From RGUW01 sp049421025 (GTDB lineage: Bacteria; Cyanobacteriota; Cyanobacteriia; PCC-6307; Cyanobiaceae), in the NCBI GenBank assembly GCA_049421025.1, contig JBMSMG010000031.1, positions 1-17,763 of the forward strand: a stretch of 17,763 nt of DNA. The letters run 5' to 3'. A model generated the notes under the pieces. The model was given only the letters and a program-made list of their open reading frames with translations. It ran no database searches and was not told the origin of the DNA. The translations under genes were made by a program, and so were the position numbers. This document shows, in pieces, positions 5,277 to 12,979 of the stretch (its first letter is position 1; each line of letters begins with the position of its first letter).

Positions 5277-6582
5277 GGGGCGAGTGGCGCAGGGCATCGG
5301 CCGCCAGTCTGGCCATGCCGATGGCCGCGTTCAGCTGCGGGCGGTTGAGCACCGGCACCCCGAGGGCGCGCTGCCGCAAGGTGCGCCACTGTGGGTTGCG
5401 GGCGCCGCCGCCCAGGCTGATCACCCGCTGCAGCGGCGGCGCTCCCAGCTCGCGCAGCCGCTGCCAGCCCGCCACCTCGATCGCGACCAGGCCTTCGAGC
5501 AGGGCCTGCAGGTAGAGCGCATCGCTCACCGGCCTGGGCTCCAGAACCGGCAGCAGGCAGGGGTCATCGATCGGGAAGCGCTCGCCGACCCTGCTCAGGG
5601 GCCTCAGTGCCAGGCCACTGGGGCGATCGGGGTTGATCTGACGGCTCAGTTCGGCCAGTTGGCTGTCATCAAAAAAGCGCCGCAGCACGCCACCGCCGGC
5701 GTTGCTGGCACCACCCACGAGCCAGCGGCCGCCCAGCCGCTGGCTGCTGATGCCGGGGGCGTTGATCGGCGCCTCTGACCACTGCTTCAGCGCCAAGGTG
5801 GTGCCCAGTGTCGCCACCCCATCGCCGATGCCTGCGCCGGAGGCCAGCATGCCGGCGCTGGCATCGGTGCAGCCGGCCACCACCTGGCAGCCGCTGGGTA
5901 GCCCCAGTGCCGCAGCTGCTGCGCCGCAGAGCACGCCGGGGCTATCGCCGCAGTCGATGACGGCGGGTAGCGCCTCGCTCCAGGGTTGCTGGCCGATGCT
6001 GCCGGCCCAGCCCCTAGCCGACTGCAGCCAGCCCAGCTTGAGGTTGTTGGTGGCTTCGCCCCAGCGCCAGTCGCCCAGCAGCCAGCCCATGAGCCAGTCG
6101 GACTGATGGCGCAGCCACACAGATTCGCTGGGTGCCTGCTCGAGCAGCTGCAGGGCACGCGCCAAGCTGCCGCTGGCACTGGCTGCCGCAGCGCTTGCTG
6201 GGGCATGGCCCTTGCTCGAGGCCTGTGCCAGCTGTTGGGCCTGGCTCTGCTGCTCAGGGCAGGCCAGGTGGTACGGCAGCGCCAGAGCCAAGGTGCCGGA
6301 CAGCAGGCTGCCGTCGGGGCGGCACAGCAGCAAGGTGCCCGAGGTGCCATCGATGGCGATGGCACTCACCCGCGCCCGCAGCTCTGGGGGCATCTGCTGG
6401 CACAGCTCGATCAGCCCATCGCGCCAGCTGTTTGGAGCTTCAAACGCTCCTGGGTAGGCGCTTGAGCTCTGCCACAGCGGCGCTGCGGCGTGATCGGTGC
6501 CGGCCTTGACCAGGGCCAGCCGCAGGCCGCTGGTGCCCAGGTCAACGCCCAGGGCAACAGCGGTCTGGGCCTCAGGCGGCAA
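5269..6582 (-). CDS. FGGY-family carbohydrate kinase, probably D-ribulose kinase
   Basis: This 437-residue protein is an FGGY sugar kinase: N-terminal phosphate-binding strand GVDLGTSGLRLAL (residues 12-24), a second DGTSGTLLL segment near 78, a central GCTDASAGMLASGAG with the likely catalytic Asp, ATLGTTLALK binding ATP phosphates, and C-terminal SLGGGARNPQWRTL closing the nucleotide pocket. Cyanobacterial and plant members of this short clade (Arabidopsis XK-1 type) have been characterised as D-ribulose kinases, so ATP-dependent phosphorylation of D-ribulose to ribulose 5-phosphate is the best guess; xylulose kinase is the alternative. The start is TTG 6582, overlapping the metK stop codon by 11 bases, with no better codon before the conserved GVDLG. 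The gene end overlaps the next small gene. Tight coupling to metK suggests co-transcription. Confidence 0.88.
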   Translation of the reverse strand: MPPEAQTAVALGVDLGTSGLRLALVKAGTDHAAAPLWQSSSAYPGAFEAPNSWRDGLIELCQQMPPELRARVSAIAIDGTSGTLLLCRPDGSLLSGTLALALPYHLACPEQQSQAQQLAQASSKGHAPASAAAASASGSLARALQLLEQAPSESVWLRHQSDWLMGWLLGDWRWGEATNNLKLGWLQSARGWAGSIGQQPWSEALPAVIDCGDSPGVLCGAAAAALGLPSGCQVVAGCTDASAGMLASGAGIGDGVATLGTTLALKQWSEAPINAPGISSQRLGGRWLVGGASNAGGGVLRRFFDDSQLAELSRQINPDRPSGLALRPLSRVGERFPIDDPCLLPVLEPRPVSDALYLQALLEGLVAIEVAGWQRLRELGAPPLQRVISLGGGARNPQWRTLRQRALGVPVLNRPQLNAAIGMARLAADALRHSPHG

Positions 6583-7834
6583 CGCGGCTGGCAGTGGCCT
6601 GGCGCAGGGCCGAGGCGATGGTGCTCACGTCTTCCCAGGGCAGGTTCAAGTCGCTGCGGCCAAAGTGGCCATAGGCGGCCACGTCCTGGTAAAAACGCCC
6701 GCCGCGTTGGCCCGGCAGATTGCGCAGGCCGAAGGTTTCGATGATGGCGCCGGGGCGCAGGTCAAAGTGCTCCTGCACCAGGGCGGTGAGGTCGGCGTCG
6801 GCCAGCTTGCCGGTGCCAAAGCTCTCAACCAAGATGCTCACCGGACGGGCCACGCCGATGGCGTAGCTCAGCTGGACCTCGGCCTTGCGTGCCAGGCCTG
6901 CGGCAACCAGCGCCTTGGCGACATAGCGAGCGGCGTAGGCGGCCGAGCGGTCGACCTTGGTGGGGTCCTTGCCCGAAAAGGCGCCGCCGCCATGGCGGGC
7001 ATAGCCGCCATAGGTGTCGACGATGATCTTGCGGCCAGTCAGGCCGGCATCGCCCTGGGGCCCGCCCACCACAAACTTGCCGGTGGGGTTCACCAGAAAG
7101 CGGGTGCTCTCTTTGGAGGGCTTGAGGCTCAGGTCGCGGGTGGCGGGCTCTACCACGTGGGCCCACAGGTCGGCGCTGATGCGCTCGCGCATCGCCTTCT
7201 CGTCGCTGATGGCGGCTGCGCCGGGGACCTCGATCTCAGCGGTGTGCTGGGTTGAGATCAAGATCGTGTCGATGGCGACGGGCTGGTCGTTCTCGTAGAC
7301 GACGCTGACCTGGGTTTTGCCATCGGGCAGCAGGTAACCCAGGCTGCCGTTATGACGCACCTCGGCCAGGCGCCGGGCCAGGCGGTGGGCCAGGCTGATC
7401 GGCAGCGGCATCAGCTCGGGCGTCTCATCGCAGGCATAGCCGAACATGATGCCCTGATCGCCCGCACCGATCAGATCGAGCGGATCGCCGGCATGGTCGT
7501 CGGCTTCGTTGACGCCCTGGGCGATGTCGGGCGACTGCTGATCGAGGGCTACCAGCACAGCGCAGCTGTTGGCGTCAAAACCGCCGGCGCGGGCGCCGCT
7601 GTAGCCGATCTTCTGGATCACGCTGCGCACGAGTGTGTTGAAGTCGACCCGGGCCGTGGTGGTGACTTCACCGGTGATCAGACACAGACCCGTGTTGACC
7701 ACCGTTTCGCAGGCCACGCGGCTGGCGGGGTCTTGGGCCAGCAGCGCGTCGAGCACCGCATCGCTCACCTGATCGCAGATCTTGTCGGGATGGCCCTCAG
7801 TGACCGATTCAGAGGTGAAGACGTAACGGCTCAT
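6572..7834 (-). CDS. metK: S-adenosylmethionine synthetase
   Basis: MetK makes S-adenosylmethionine from methionine and ATP in the cytosol, the methyl donor for, among others, PrmC encoded elsewhere in this window. The 420-residue protein has full family length and all signatures: GHPDK at residues 14-18, the GAGDQG hexapeptide at 123-128, the glycine-rich loop GGGAFSGKDPTKVDR at 282-296, and an intact C-terminus. The start ATG 7834 gives the standard N-terminus MSRYVFTSESVTEG. It follows the HAD phosphatase by 33 bases and overlaps the sugar kinase by 11 bases, consistent with a minus-strand operon. No S-box or SAM riboswitch is apparent in the very short upstream gap. Confidence 0.98.
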   Translation of the reverse strand: MSRYVFTSESVTEGHPDKICDQVSDAVLDALLAQDPASRVACETVVNTGLCLITGEVTTTARVDFNTLVRSVIQKIGYSGARAGGFDANSCAVLVALDQQSPDIAQGVNEADDHAGDPLDLIGAGDQGIMFGYACDETPELMPLPISLAHRLARRLAEVRHNGSLGYLLPDGKTQVSVVYENDQPVAIDTILISTQHTAEIEVPGAAAISDEKAMRERISADLWAHVVEPATRDLSLKPSKESTRFLVNPTGKFVVGGPQGDAGLTGRKIIVDTYGGYARHGGGAFSGKDPTKVDRSAAYAARYVAKALVAAGLARKAEVQLSYAIGVARPVSILVESFGTGKLADADLTALVQEHFDLRPGAIIETFGLRNLPGQRGGRFYQDVAAYGHFGRSDLNLPWEDVSTIASALRQATASRVAA

Positions 7835-7867
7835 TGCGGCGTTCGGCGGCTGCTCAATCGATCGAGA

Positions 7868-8704
7868 CTATTCCCCGACGCTCGCAGGCCTGGCCGATGG
7901 CTTGGCCACCACGCTCAGTTCGCTCCAGTGCTGCAGCTGCTCAAAGCTGGCATCGAGCGGCGGGGCGGTGCTCCAGGCGGCGGTGTAGCCCAGCACAACC
8001 GGCACGCCGGCGGCGCGGGCCATGCGCAGGTCGCTGTTGGCATCGCCGATCAGGGCGCAGCGCTCGGCCGGCACGCCCAGCTCGGCGCAGAGCCCATGCA
8101 CGGCCGCAGGGTCAGGTTTGCGCGGCGTGTGCTCAGCGCTCCATAGGGCGCTGAAGTGCTGCTCCAGAGCATGCGCTTTTAAAAAGGCTTCGATGCCTGG
8201 GATTTCGTCATTCGAAATCACAGCGCAGCGCACCCCCGCCGCCACCAGTTGGCTCACCAGATCGTGCAACCCGTCGGTGGTTTGGGGCCGCTGCGGGCTG
8301 CCATGACCATGCAAACCATCGGTAGTGGCAAACACCAGCTCGGCCAGCTCAAGCGCTTCGGGCCAGCCCAAGCCCACCTGGGCCAGCACCGTCGCAGTAG
8401 AGATCAGGTTGTGCGCTCTGGAGCCAACGGCGGTTGTCCCGGCAGGGTGAACCCCCGTGTTGTGCAGGCCGTAGGCCCGCCGCAGCAAGGCTTCAAGCTC
8501 AGCGCCTGGGGCTTGTGGCCGCAGCTCAGGGTGTCGCTTGCCCACAAGCGCTAGACACTGCAAAACCCTGGCTTCTGCCAGGGTTTTGAGCATCGGCTCG
8601 CTGATCGACAGGGTGCCGTCCTTGTCGAACAGCACCGCCTCGATGGCTGCCGGGTGGCCGCCTCTGGTGCACAGGGGCTGACCCCGCAGCTGCAGATGGA
8701 CCAC
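7868..8704 (-). CDS. HAD-superfamily hydrolase (phosphatase-like)
   Basis: The four HAD motifs are present in order: I, AVLFDKDGTLS (Asp nucleophile and Asp acid/base, residues 27 and 29); II, CAVISNDE; III, the Lys in PRKPDP; IV, LIGDANSDLRMARAAG. The cap sequence between motifs I and II resembles phosphoglycolate phosphatase/Gph-like members, but substrate cannot be read from sequence. The frame is open well into rps1, so the longest ORF is misleading. I take GTG 8704, giving MVHLQLRGQPL and 278 residues, because it falls 10 bases after the rps1 stop and matches the expected distance to motif I. It is followed by metK 33 bases later on the same strand. In photosynthetic cells a 2-phosphoglycolate phosphatase is an attractive guess only. 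Confidence 0.86.
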   Translation of the reverse strand: MVHLQLRGQPLCTRGGHPAAIEAVLFDKDGTLSISEPMLKTLAEARVLQCLALVGKRHPELRPQAPGAELEALLRRAYGLHNTGVHPAGTTAVGSRAHNLISTATVLAQVGLGWPEALELAELVFATTDGLHGHGSPQRPQTTDGLHDLVSQLVAAGVRCAVISNDEIPGIEAFLKAHALEQHFSALWSAEHTPRKPDPAAVHGLCAELGVPAERCALIGDANSDLRMARAAGVPVVLGYTAAWSTAPPLDASFEQLQHWSELSVVAKPSARPASVGE

Positions 8705-8714
8705 CCGTCTGGCT

Positions 8715-9788
8715 TCAGTCGAGCGTGACGCCCATGGGGTCGCCGTCTTCGGCCTGCTCGAGCAGCATCTGCTTGTAGCGGGCGGCCATTTCCTCGGCTT
8801 TTTCGAACACCTTCTGGGGGTCGGTGAGCATGTCGCCGGGTTCGGGCTCGAGGGCCTTGGTCGAGAGCGAAATGCGGCCGCGCTCAGCATCGAGGTCAAT
8901 GATCATGACCTTCATCTGGTCATTGACATTGAGCACGGTGTGCGGGGTCTCGATGTGCTCGTGGCTGATCTCAGAGATGTGCAGCAGGCCGCTGACACCG
9001 CCGATGTCGATGAAGGCGCCGTAGGGCTTGATGCCGCGGACGGTACCGATCACCACTTCGCCCACCTCGAGGCGATTCATCTTGCGCTCCACCAGGGCGC
9101 GGCGATGGCTGAGCACCAGGCGGTTGCGCTCTTCGTCCACCTCAAGGAACTTGAGGGGGAGGAAGTCGGCCACCAGCTCTTCCTTGGGCTTGCGGGTGCT
9201 GATGTGGCTGCCGGGGATGAAGCCGCGCAGGCCTTCCACCCGCACCAGGGCACCACCGCGGTTGGTGGCGAACACCTCGGAGTAGATGGTGGCGTCTTCC
9301 TTCTGCAGCTGGCGCACGCGCTCCCAGGCGCGCTGATACTCGATCCGGCGGATCGAGAGGGTCAGCTGGCCGTCTTCGTTCTCCTCGCTGAGGATGAAGA
9401 ACTCGCGGATCTCGCCGGGCTCCAGCACATCGCTGAGACCTTCGACCCGGTTGATCGACACCTCCTGCAGGGGCATGAAGGCGGCGGTCTTGGCGCCGAT
9501 GTCGATCATGGCGCCCTTGGGCTCCATCGCAAACACGGTGCCGTTGACGACGTCACCGGGCTTGAAGTTGTAGTCGTACTTGCTCAGCAGCGACGCAAAT
9601 TCATCGAGAGTGAAGCCCACCTCATCGCTGTTGCGGCCGGCGCCACGGCTGCTCGAGGCATCGGCAGCTGGCACGTCAAAAACCTCACTGACCTCTTCGA
9701 CGGCGGCGAGGTCAAGATCGGCTGCCGCTGCTGCGGCCAGGTCCTGCTCGGCCTCGGTTGCGCTGATCTCAGAAGGGGTCACGGTCAT
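8715..9788 (-). CDS. rpsA: 30S ribosomal protein S1 (three S1 domains)
   Basis: S1 binds mRNA leader regions and assists translation initiation. This 357-residue protein has three S1 RNA-binding domains: about 75-145 (FKPGDVVNGTVFAMEPKGAM onward), about 160-230 (DATIYSEVFATNRGGALV, then RGFIPGSHIS) and about 245-315 (LEVGEVVIGTVRGIKPYGAF, then GLLHISEIS). This is the short cyanobacterial/chloroplast form rather than the six-domain enterobacterial protein. An N-terminal Ala/Glu/Asp-rich extension of about 60 residues precedes the first domain. ATG 9788 is the start; no Shine-Dalgarno is evident. It lies 117 bases downstream of nrdR and 10 bases upstream of the HAD gene, all on the minus strand. 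The copy matches the rps1a type commonly found next to nrdR and the psbB region. Confidence 0.97.
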   Translation of the reverse strand: MTVTPSEISATEAEQDLAAAAAADLDLAAVEEVSEVFDVPAADASSSRGAGRNSDEVGFTLDEFASLLSKYDYNFKPGDVVNGTVFAMEPKGAMIDIGAKTAAFMPLQEVSINRVEGLSDVLEPGEIREFFILSEENEDGQLTLSIRRIEYQRAWERVRQLQKEDATIYSEVFATNRGGALVRVEGLRGFIPGSHISTRKPKEELVADFLPLKFLEVDEERNRLVLSHRRALVERKMNRLEVGEVVIGTVRGIKPYGAFIDIGGVSGLLHISEISHEHIETPHTVLNVNDQMKVMIIDLDAERGRISLSTKALEPEPGDMLTDPQKVFEKAEEMAARYKQMLLEQAEDGDPMGVTLD

Positions 9789-9905
9789 GGGGGATTGGCG
9801 GTCTGCCCGCAGGCAGTGCGAAGGAATCGGATGCCCAGCCGCCAGCCGAACACCACGAACCGCTCAATCTACCAATGGGGCTGAACAGCAGAGCTGTTGC
9901 CGCGT

Positions 9906-10400
9906 TTAGCCCACAGGAGCGAGGCTTTTGTTGCGCGCTTTGGTGGCTTTGGAGTTGCCCAGGCCTTCAAGGGTGGCGACAAAGTCGCTGATGCCCTGGA
10001 ACTGCCGATACACCGAGGCAAAGCGCACGTAGGCCACCTCGCTCATGCTGCTGAGCTGCTGCAGCACCAGTTCGCCAATTTCGCTGCTGCTCACCTCACG
10101 GCTATTGCGTTGTTGCAGTTGCAGTTCGATCTCTTCAACCACTCCTTCGAGCCGTGCGGGTTCGAGGCCGGTTTTTTCGCAAGCCCTCAGCAGGCCGTGC
10201 AGGAGCTTCGATGGATTGAAGGTTTCACGGTTGCCGTTGCGTTTGATCACCGTGATCGGGACCGTTTCCACCCGCTCATAGGTGGTGAAGCGGTAATCGC
10301 AATTGAGGCACTCGCGGCGGCGGCGCACACTACGGCCGCTGTCAGCCGCACGGGATTCAAGAACCCTGCTGTCGGTGTGCTGGCAGGACGGGCACTGCAT
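9906..10400 (-). CDS. nrdR: Transcriptional repressor NrdR
   Basis: NrdR represses ribonucleotide reductase genes in response to adenine nucleotide state. The 164-residue protein has the N-terminal zinc ribbon (Cys3, Cys6, Cys31, Cys34; MQCPSC and RRRRECLNC) followed by RFTTYER, then an ATP-cone domain at about 46-136 (PITVIKRNGNRETFNPSKLL to VRFASVYRQF). Length and motifs are standard. The ATG at 10400 is unambiguous because the zinc ribbon begins at residue 3. It lies between the psbT terminator (10481-10509) and rps1, so it should have its own promoter at about 10401-10480. I could not see NrdR boxes near it, and no nrd gene lies in the window. Confidence 0.97.
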   Translation of the reverse strand: MQCPSCQHTDSRVLESRAADSGRSVRRRRECLNCDYRFTTYERVETVPITVIKRNGNRETFNPSKLLHGLLRACEKTGLEPARLEGVVEEIELQLQQRNSREVSSSEIGELVLQQLSSMSEVAYVRFASVYRQFQGISDFVATLEGLGNSKATKARNKSLAPVG

Positions 10401-10480
10401 CCGCTGAGGTAACCGTTGCGACCTGAATCAAATGTAAACAGATGATTTCACTTTGAGAAGGGGCATTTGGCTGTTTTGCC

Positions 10481-10509
10481 AAACAAAAAGCCCCCGCAAC
10501 TGCGGAGGC
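10481..10509 (-). terminator. Rho-independent terminator after psbB-psbT
   Basis: On the minus strand an 8-bp stem, GCCTCCGC with GCGGGGGC (one T-G pair; plus-strand arms 10502-10509 and 10490-10497), with a 4-base loop is followed by TTTTTG. It lies 26 bases after the psbT stop codon. A further inverted repeat, TTTGGC/GCCAAA at 10466-10471 and 10478-10483, follows directly downstream and may be part of the nrdR upstream region. Confidence 0.85.
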
Positions 10510-10535
10510 TCTGAGCACGTGGCGCCAAGGGCGCT

Positions 10536-10631
10536 TTATTTACCGATCTTCGGGGGATCGCGGAAGGCAATCGCGAAGAACAGGGTCGAAATGGCCAGCG
10601 CCAGGATCAGGATGTAAGCAAAGCTCTCCAT
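10536..10631 (-). CDS. psbT: Photosystem II reaction centre protein T
   Basis: This small gene encodes 31 residues: MESFAYILILALAISTLFFA continuing with IAFRDPPKIGK. It is a near-textbook PsbT sequence with one transmembrane helix (residues about 4-22) and a short stromal tail. PsbT sits near the photosystem II dimer interface beside CP47 and D1 and helps dimer stability and recovery from photoinhibition. The ATG at 10631 is preceded by AGGAGA at a good distance, one of the few strong Shine-Dalgarno sites in the window. It follows psbB by 15 bases on the same strand, the common cyanobacterial psbB-psbT pairing, and is followed by an intrinsic terminator. Confidence 0.97.
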   Translation of the reverse strand: MESFAYILILALAISTLFFAIAFRDPPKIGK

Positions 10632-10646
10632 GGGATCTCCTGCTGA

Positions 10647-12206
10647 TCAGCTGAGGGTGGAGCCGGCCGGGGGCACATAGCCCTCCGGCAAACGGCGCGT
10701 GGAGCGGTCGCCCAGTTTCTGGAACAGACCGAACTCCACCTGTTCGCCCAGGTCCGGATCAATACCGGCAAACACATCGCGGTACAGGGTGCGTGCACCG
10801 TGCCAGATGTGGCCAAAGAAGAACAGCAGGGCGAAGGTCGCGTGGCCAAAGGTGAACCAGCCGCGTGGGGAGCTGCGGAACACACCGTCGGAGTGGTAGG
10901 TCTCTCGGTCGAATTCGAACGCTTCACCCAGCTGGGCCTTACGTGCCAGGCGCTTGACATCAGCAGGATCGCTGAAGCTTTGGCCGGCCAGAGCGCCGCC
11001 GTAAACCGTGGCGGTCACACCGCTCTGTTCAAAGGCGTACTTGGCTTCAGCACGGCGGAATGGAATGTCGGCGCGCACAATGCCGTCCTGGTCTTGGAGA
11101 ACCACAGGGAAGTTCTCAAAGAAGTTCGGCAGGCGGCGCACTTCCAGTTCGCGGCCTTCCTTGTCTGTGAAGGAGATGTGACCCAACCAACCGGTAGGCA
11201 GGCCATCGCCATTGACCATCGGGCCGACGCGGAACAGACCGCCTTTGGCAGGGCTGTTGCCGACGTAGTCATAGAAGGCGAGCTTCTCAGGAATCGAAGC
11301 CCAGGCCTGCTCCTTTGTGGCTCCTTGATCAAGCGCCGTTTGAACACGGCGGTTGATTTCAGTTTTGAAGTAGCCCTGGTCCCACTGATAGCGGGTAGGG
11401 CCAAACAGCTCGACCGGGGTGGCTGCTGCGCCGTACCACATGGTGCCGGCCACCACAAAGGCGGCAAAGAACACAGCGGCAATGGCCGAAGCCAACACGG
11501 TTTCGATGTTGCCCATGCGCAGGGCCTTGTAGAGGCGCTCTGGCGGGCGGGTGGTGATGTGGAAGATGCCGGCAATGATGCCGACGATGCCAGCGGCAAT
11601 GTGGTGCGCCACGATGCCGCCAGGGTTGAAGGGGTTGAAGCCTTCAGGACCCCAAGACGGTTGCACCGGTTCAAGGTGGCCGCCAATGCCGTAGGCATCG
11701 CTGACCCACATGCCTGGGCCAAACACACCGGTCAGGTGGAAGGCGCCAAAGCCAAAGCAGGCCAGGCCCGCTAGCAGAAGGTGGATGCCGAAGATTTTGG
11801 GCAGGTCGAGCGCCGGTTCGCCGGTGCGGGGGTCCTGCCAGATCTCCAGATCCCAGTAGGTCCAGTGCCAGATCGCGGCCAGAAACAGCAGGCCGCTCAA
11901 AATGATGTGGGCCGCTGCAACGCCTTCGAAGCTCCAGAAGCCGGGGTCGACGCCGGTTTCGCCGGTGATGCTCCAGCCGCCCCAGCTGCCGGTCACACCC
12001 AGGCGAGCCATGAAGGGCATCACGAACATGCCCTGGCGCCACATCGGGTTGAGCACCGGGTCAGAGGGGTCAAAAATGGCCAGCTCATAGAGCGCCATGG
12101 AGCCGGCCCAGCCGGCCACCAGCGCGGTGTGCATGAGGTGCACGGCCAACAGGCGGCCGGGGTCGTTGATGACGACCGTGTGCACCCGATACCAGGGCAA
12201 TCCCAT
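10647..12206 (-). CDS. psbB: Photosystem II CP47 chlorophyll apoprotein
   Basis: CP47 is the inner antenna of photosystem II, with six membrane helices binding chlorophyll a and a large lumenal loop between helices 5 and 6. The 519-residue sequence begins MGLPWYRVHTVVINDPGRLL and contains the typical WTYWDLEIW, FGAFHLTGVFGPGMW, HHIAAGIVGIIAGIFH and FTFGHATFALLFFFGHIWHG segments, with many His chlorophyll ligands. The long lumenal loop lies at about residues 260-440. Length is slightly above the roughly 507-510 residues of well-studied cyanobacteria, mainly at the C-terminus (EGYVPPAGSTLS). The ATG at 12206 is standard. It is divergent from the ferredoxin gene across a 115-base spacer that must hold both promoters, and is paired with psbT. 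Confidence 0.99.
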   Translation of the reverse strand: MGLPWYRVHTVVINDPGRLLAVHLMHTALVAGWAGSMALYELAIFDPSDPVLNPMWRQGMFVMPFMARLGVTGSWGGWSITGETGVDPGFWSFEGVAAAHIILSGLLFLAAIWHWTYWDLEIWQDPRTGEPALDLPKIFGIHLLLAGLACFGFGAFHLTGVFGPGMWVSDAYGIGGHLEPVQPSWGPEGFNPFNPGGIVAHHIAAGIVGIIAGIFHITTRPPERLYKALRMGNIETVLASAIAAVFFAAFVVAGTMWYGAAATPVELFGPTRYQWDQGYFKTEINRRVQTALDQGATKEQAWASIPEKLAFYDYVGNSPAKGGLFRVGPMVNGDGLPTGWLGHISFTDKEGRELEVRRLPNFFENFPVVLQDQDGIVRADIPFRRAEAKYAFEQSGVTATVYGGALAGQSFSDPADVKRLARKAQLGEAFEFDRETYHSDGVFRSSPRGWFTFGHATFALLFFFGHIWHGARTLYRDVFAGIDPDLGEQVEFGLFQKLGDRSTRRLPEGYVPPAGSTLS

Positions 12207-12321
12207 GGGGAGACGCTTGGAGTGGGTGCGGCGATCGTAAGGGGCGCGCCTGCCCTGGCGCGGCCGTGGTCACAGACCGCAATGGCCCGTCGCAGAATGC
12301 ACACAGCTGCCATGCCGCCCC

Positions 12322-12813
12322 ATGCCCGTGATTCGTTTTGTGCGCGAGGGGCGCGATGTCGAGTGCTACCCCGGTGAAAACCTGCGCGAGGTGGCCCTGC
12401 GTGAGGGCATACAGCTCTATGGGCTCAAGGGCACCTTGGGCAATTGCGGTGGCTGCGGCCAGTGCATCACCTGCTTTGTTGAGGTGCCCGAGGGGCCTTC
12501 GCAGGTGGCGCTGAGCCCACGCACCGCCGTTGAAGACCAAAAGCTCAAGCGCCGTTCGCAACACTGGCGCCTGGCCTGTCAAGCCCTGGTGAATCAGTCA
12601 TGCCTGGTGATCACCAGGCCCCAGGTGGGCTTGGCTGGCCAAGAGGCTCTGCTGGCGGCGGCCCAAGCGCAGCCCTTGCCACTGGGTCCGACCTCATGGC
12701 CCCAGCCTGAGCCAGAAACCGAGCCCGAGGAGCTCGATGGTGCTGAGGCCGCCGATGGCCCCCAGGCAGCCGGCACGCCCAGCGCAACCACAACGAGCGA
12801 TGAAGGCGCCTGA
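12322..12813 (+). CDS. 2Fe-2S ferredoxin-like protein with acidic C-terminal tail
   Basis: The 163-residue protein has a 2Fe-2S ferredoxin domain (residues 1-100): VIRFVREGRDVECYPGEN, then Cys42, Cys45, Cys48, Cys51, with distal Cys86 (RLACQAL) and Cys94. Cys42-x5-Cys48-x2-Cys51 plus Cys86 fits adrenodoxin-type spacing, whereas plant-type ferredoxins use C-x4-C-x2-C; Cys45 is an extra. Residues about 105-163 form a Pro/Glu/Ala-rich tail, probably disordered. It would carry electrons in the cytoplasm; the partner is unknown. The ATG at 12322 gives MPVIRFV, a normal ferredoxin start. It diverges from psbB and is followed by psbM after 48 bases, an arrangement seen in related picocyanobacteria. 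A role in photosystem II assembly or cofactor supply is possible but not shown. Confidence 0.88.
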   Translation: MPVIRFVREGRDVECYPGENLREVALREGIQLYGLKGTLGNCGGCGQCITCFVEVPEGPSQVALSPRTAVEDQKLKRRSQHWRLACQALVNQSCLVITRPQVGLAGQEALLAAAQAQPLPLGPTSWPQPEPETEPEELDGAEAADGPQAAGTPSATTTSDEGA

Positions 12814-12861
12814 ATCAGGCCGCTGAGGCGGTGATACCCTCCCAGCACTTCCCTCTGCGCC

Positions 12862-12969
12862 ATGGAAACCAACGACCTCGGCTTTGTTGCCAGCCTGCTG
12901 TTTGTGTTGGTTCCCGCGGTCTTCTTGATCGTTCTCTACATCCAGACCAGTAGCCGCCAGGGCGGCTGA
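12862..12969 (+). CDS. psbM: Photosystem II reaction centre protein M
   Basis: The 35-residue product reads METNDLGFVASLLFVLVPAV then FLIVLYIQTSSRQGG, matching PsbM: a short lumenal N-terminus (MExNxLGF), one membrane helix containing VLVPAVFLIVLYIQ, and a small polar tail. PsbM lies at the photosystem II dimer interface. It is too short for routine ORF calling but unmistakable. It starts 48 bases after the ferredoxin gene on the same strand and ends 10 bases before the convergent universal stress protein gene. I saw no terminator in that gap and no strong Shine-Dalgarno ahead of the ATG. Confidence 0.96.
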   Translation: METNDLGFVASLLFVLVPAVFLIVLYIQTSSRQGG

Positions 12970-12979
12970 GGTCTGGCGT

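Noticed and set aside
8705..8899. N-terminal extension of the HAD hydrolase to 343 residues
   Set aside because: The added part is an out-of-frame reading of the rps1 3' end, rich in Arg, Pro and Ser; the HAD domain begins just after GTG 8704.
8940..9884. 314-residue plus-strand ORF opposite rps1
   Set aside because: It is the antisense shadow of the S1 gene, with His/Ala/Asp/Gly bias and no domain; similar long shadows lie opposite metK, psbB and the FGGY kinase.
10647..12206. CP47 slightly longer than the 507-510 residues of model cyanobacteria
   Set aside because: The extra residues are mostly at the variable C-terminus and lengths near 520 are, to my knowledge, normal in marine and Cyanobium-type Synechococcus.
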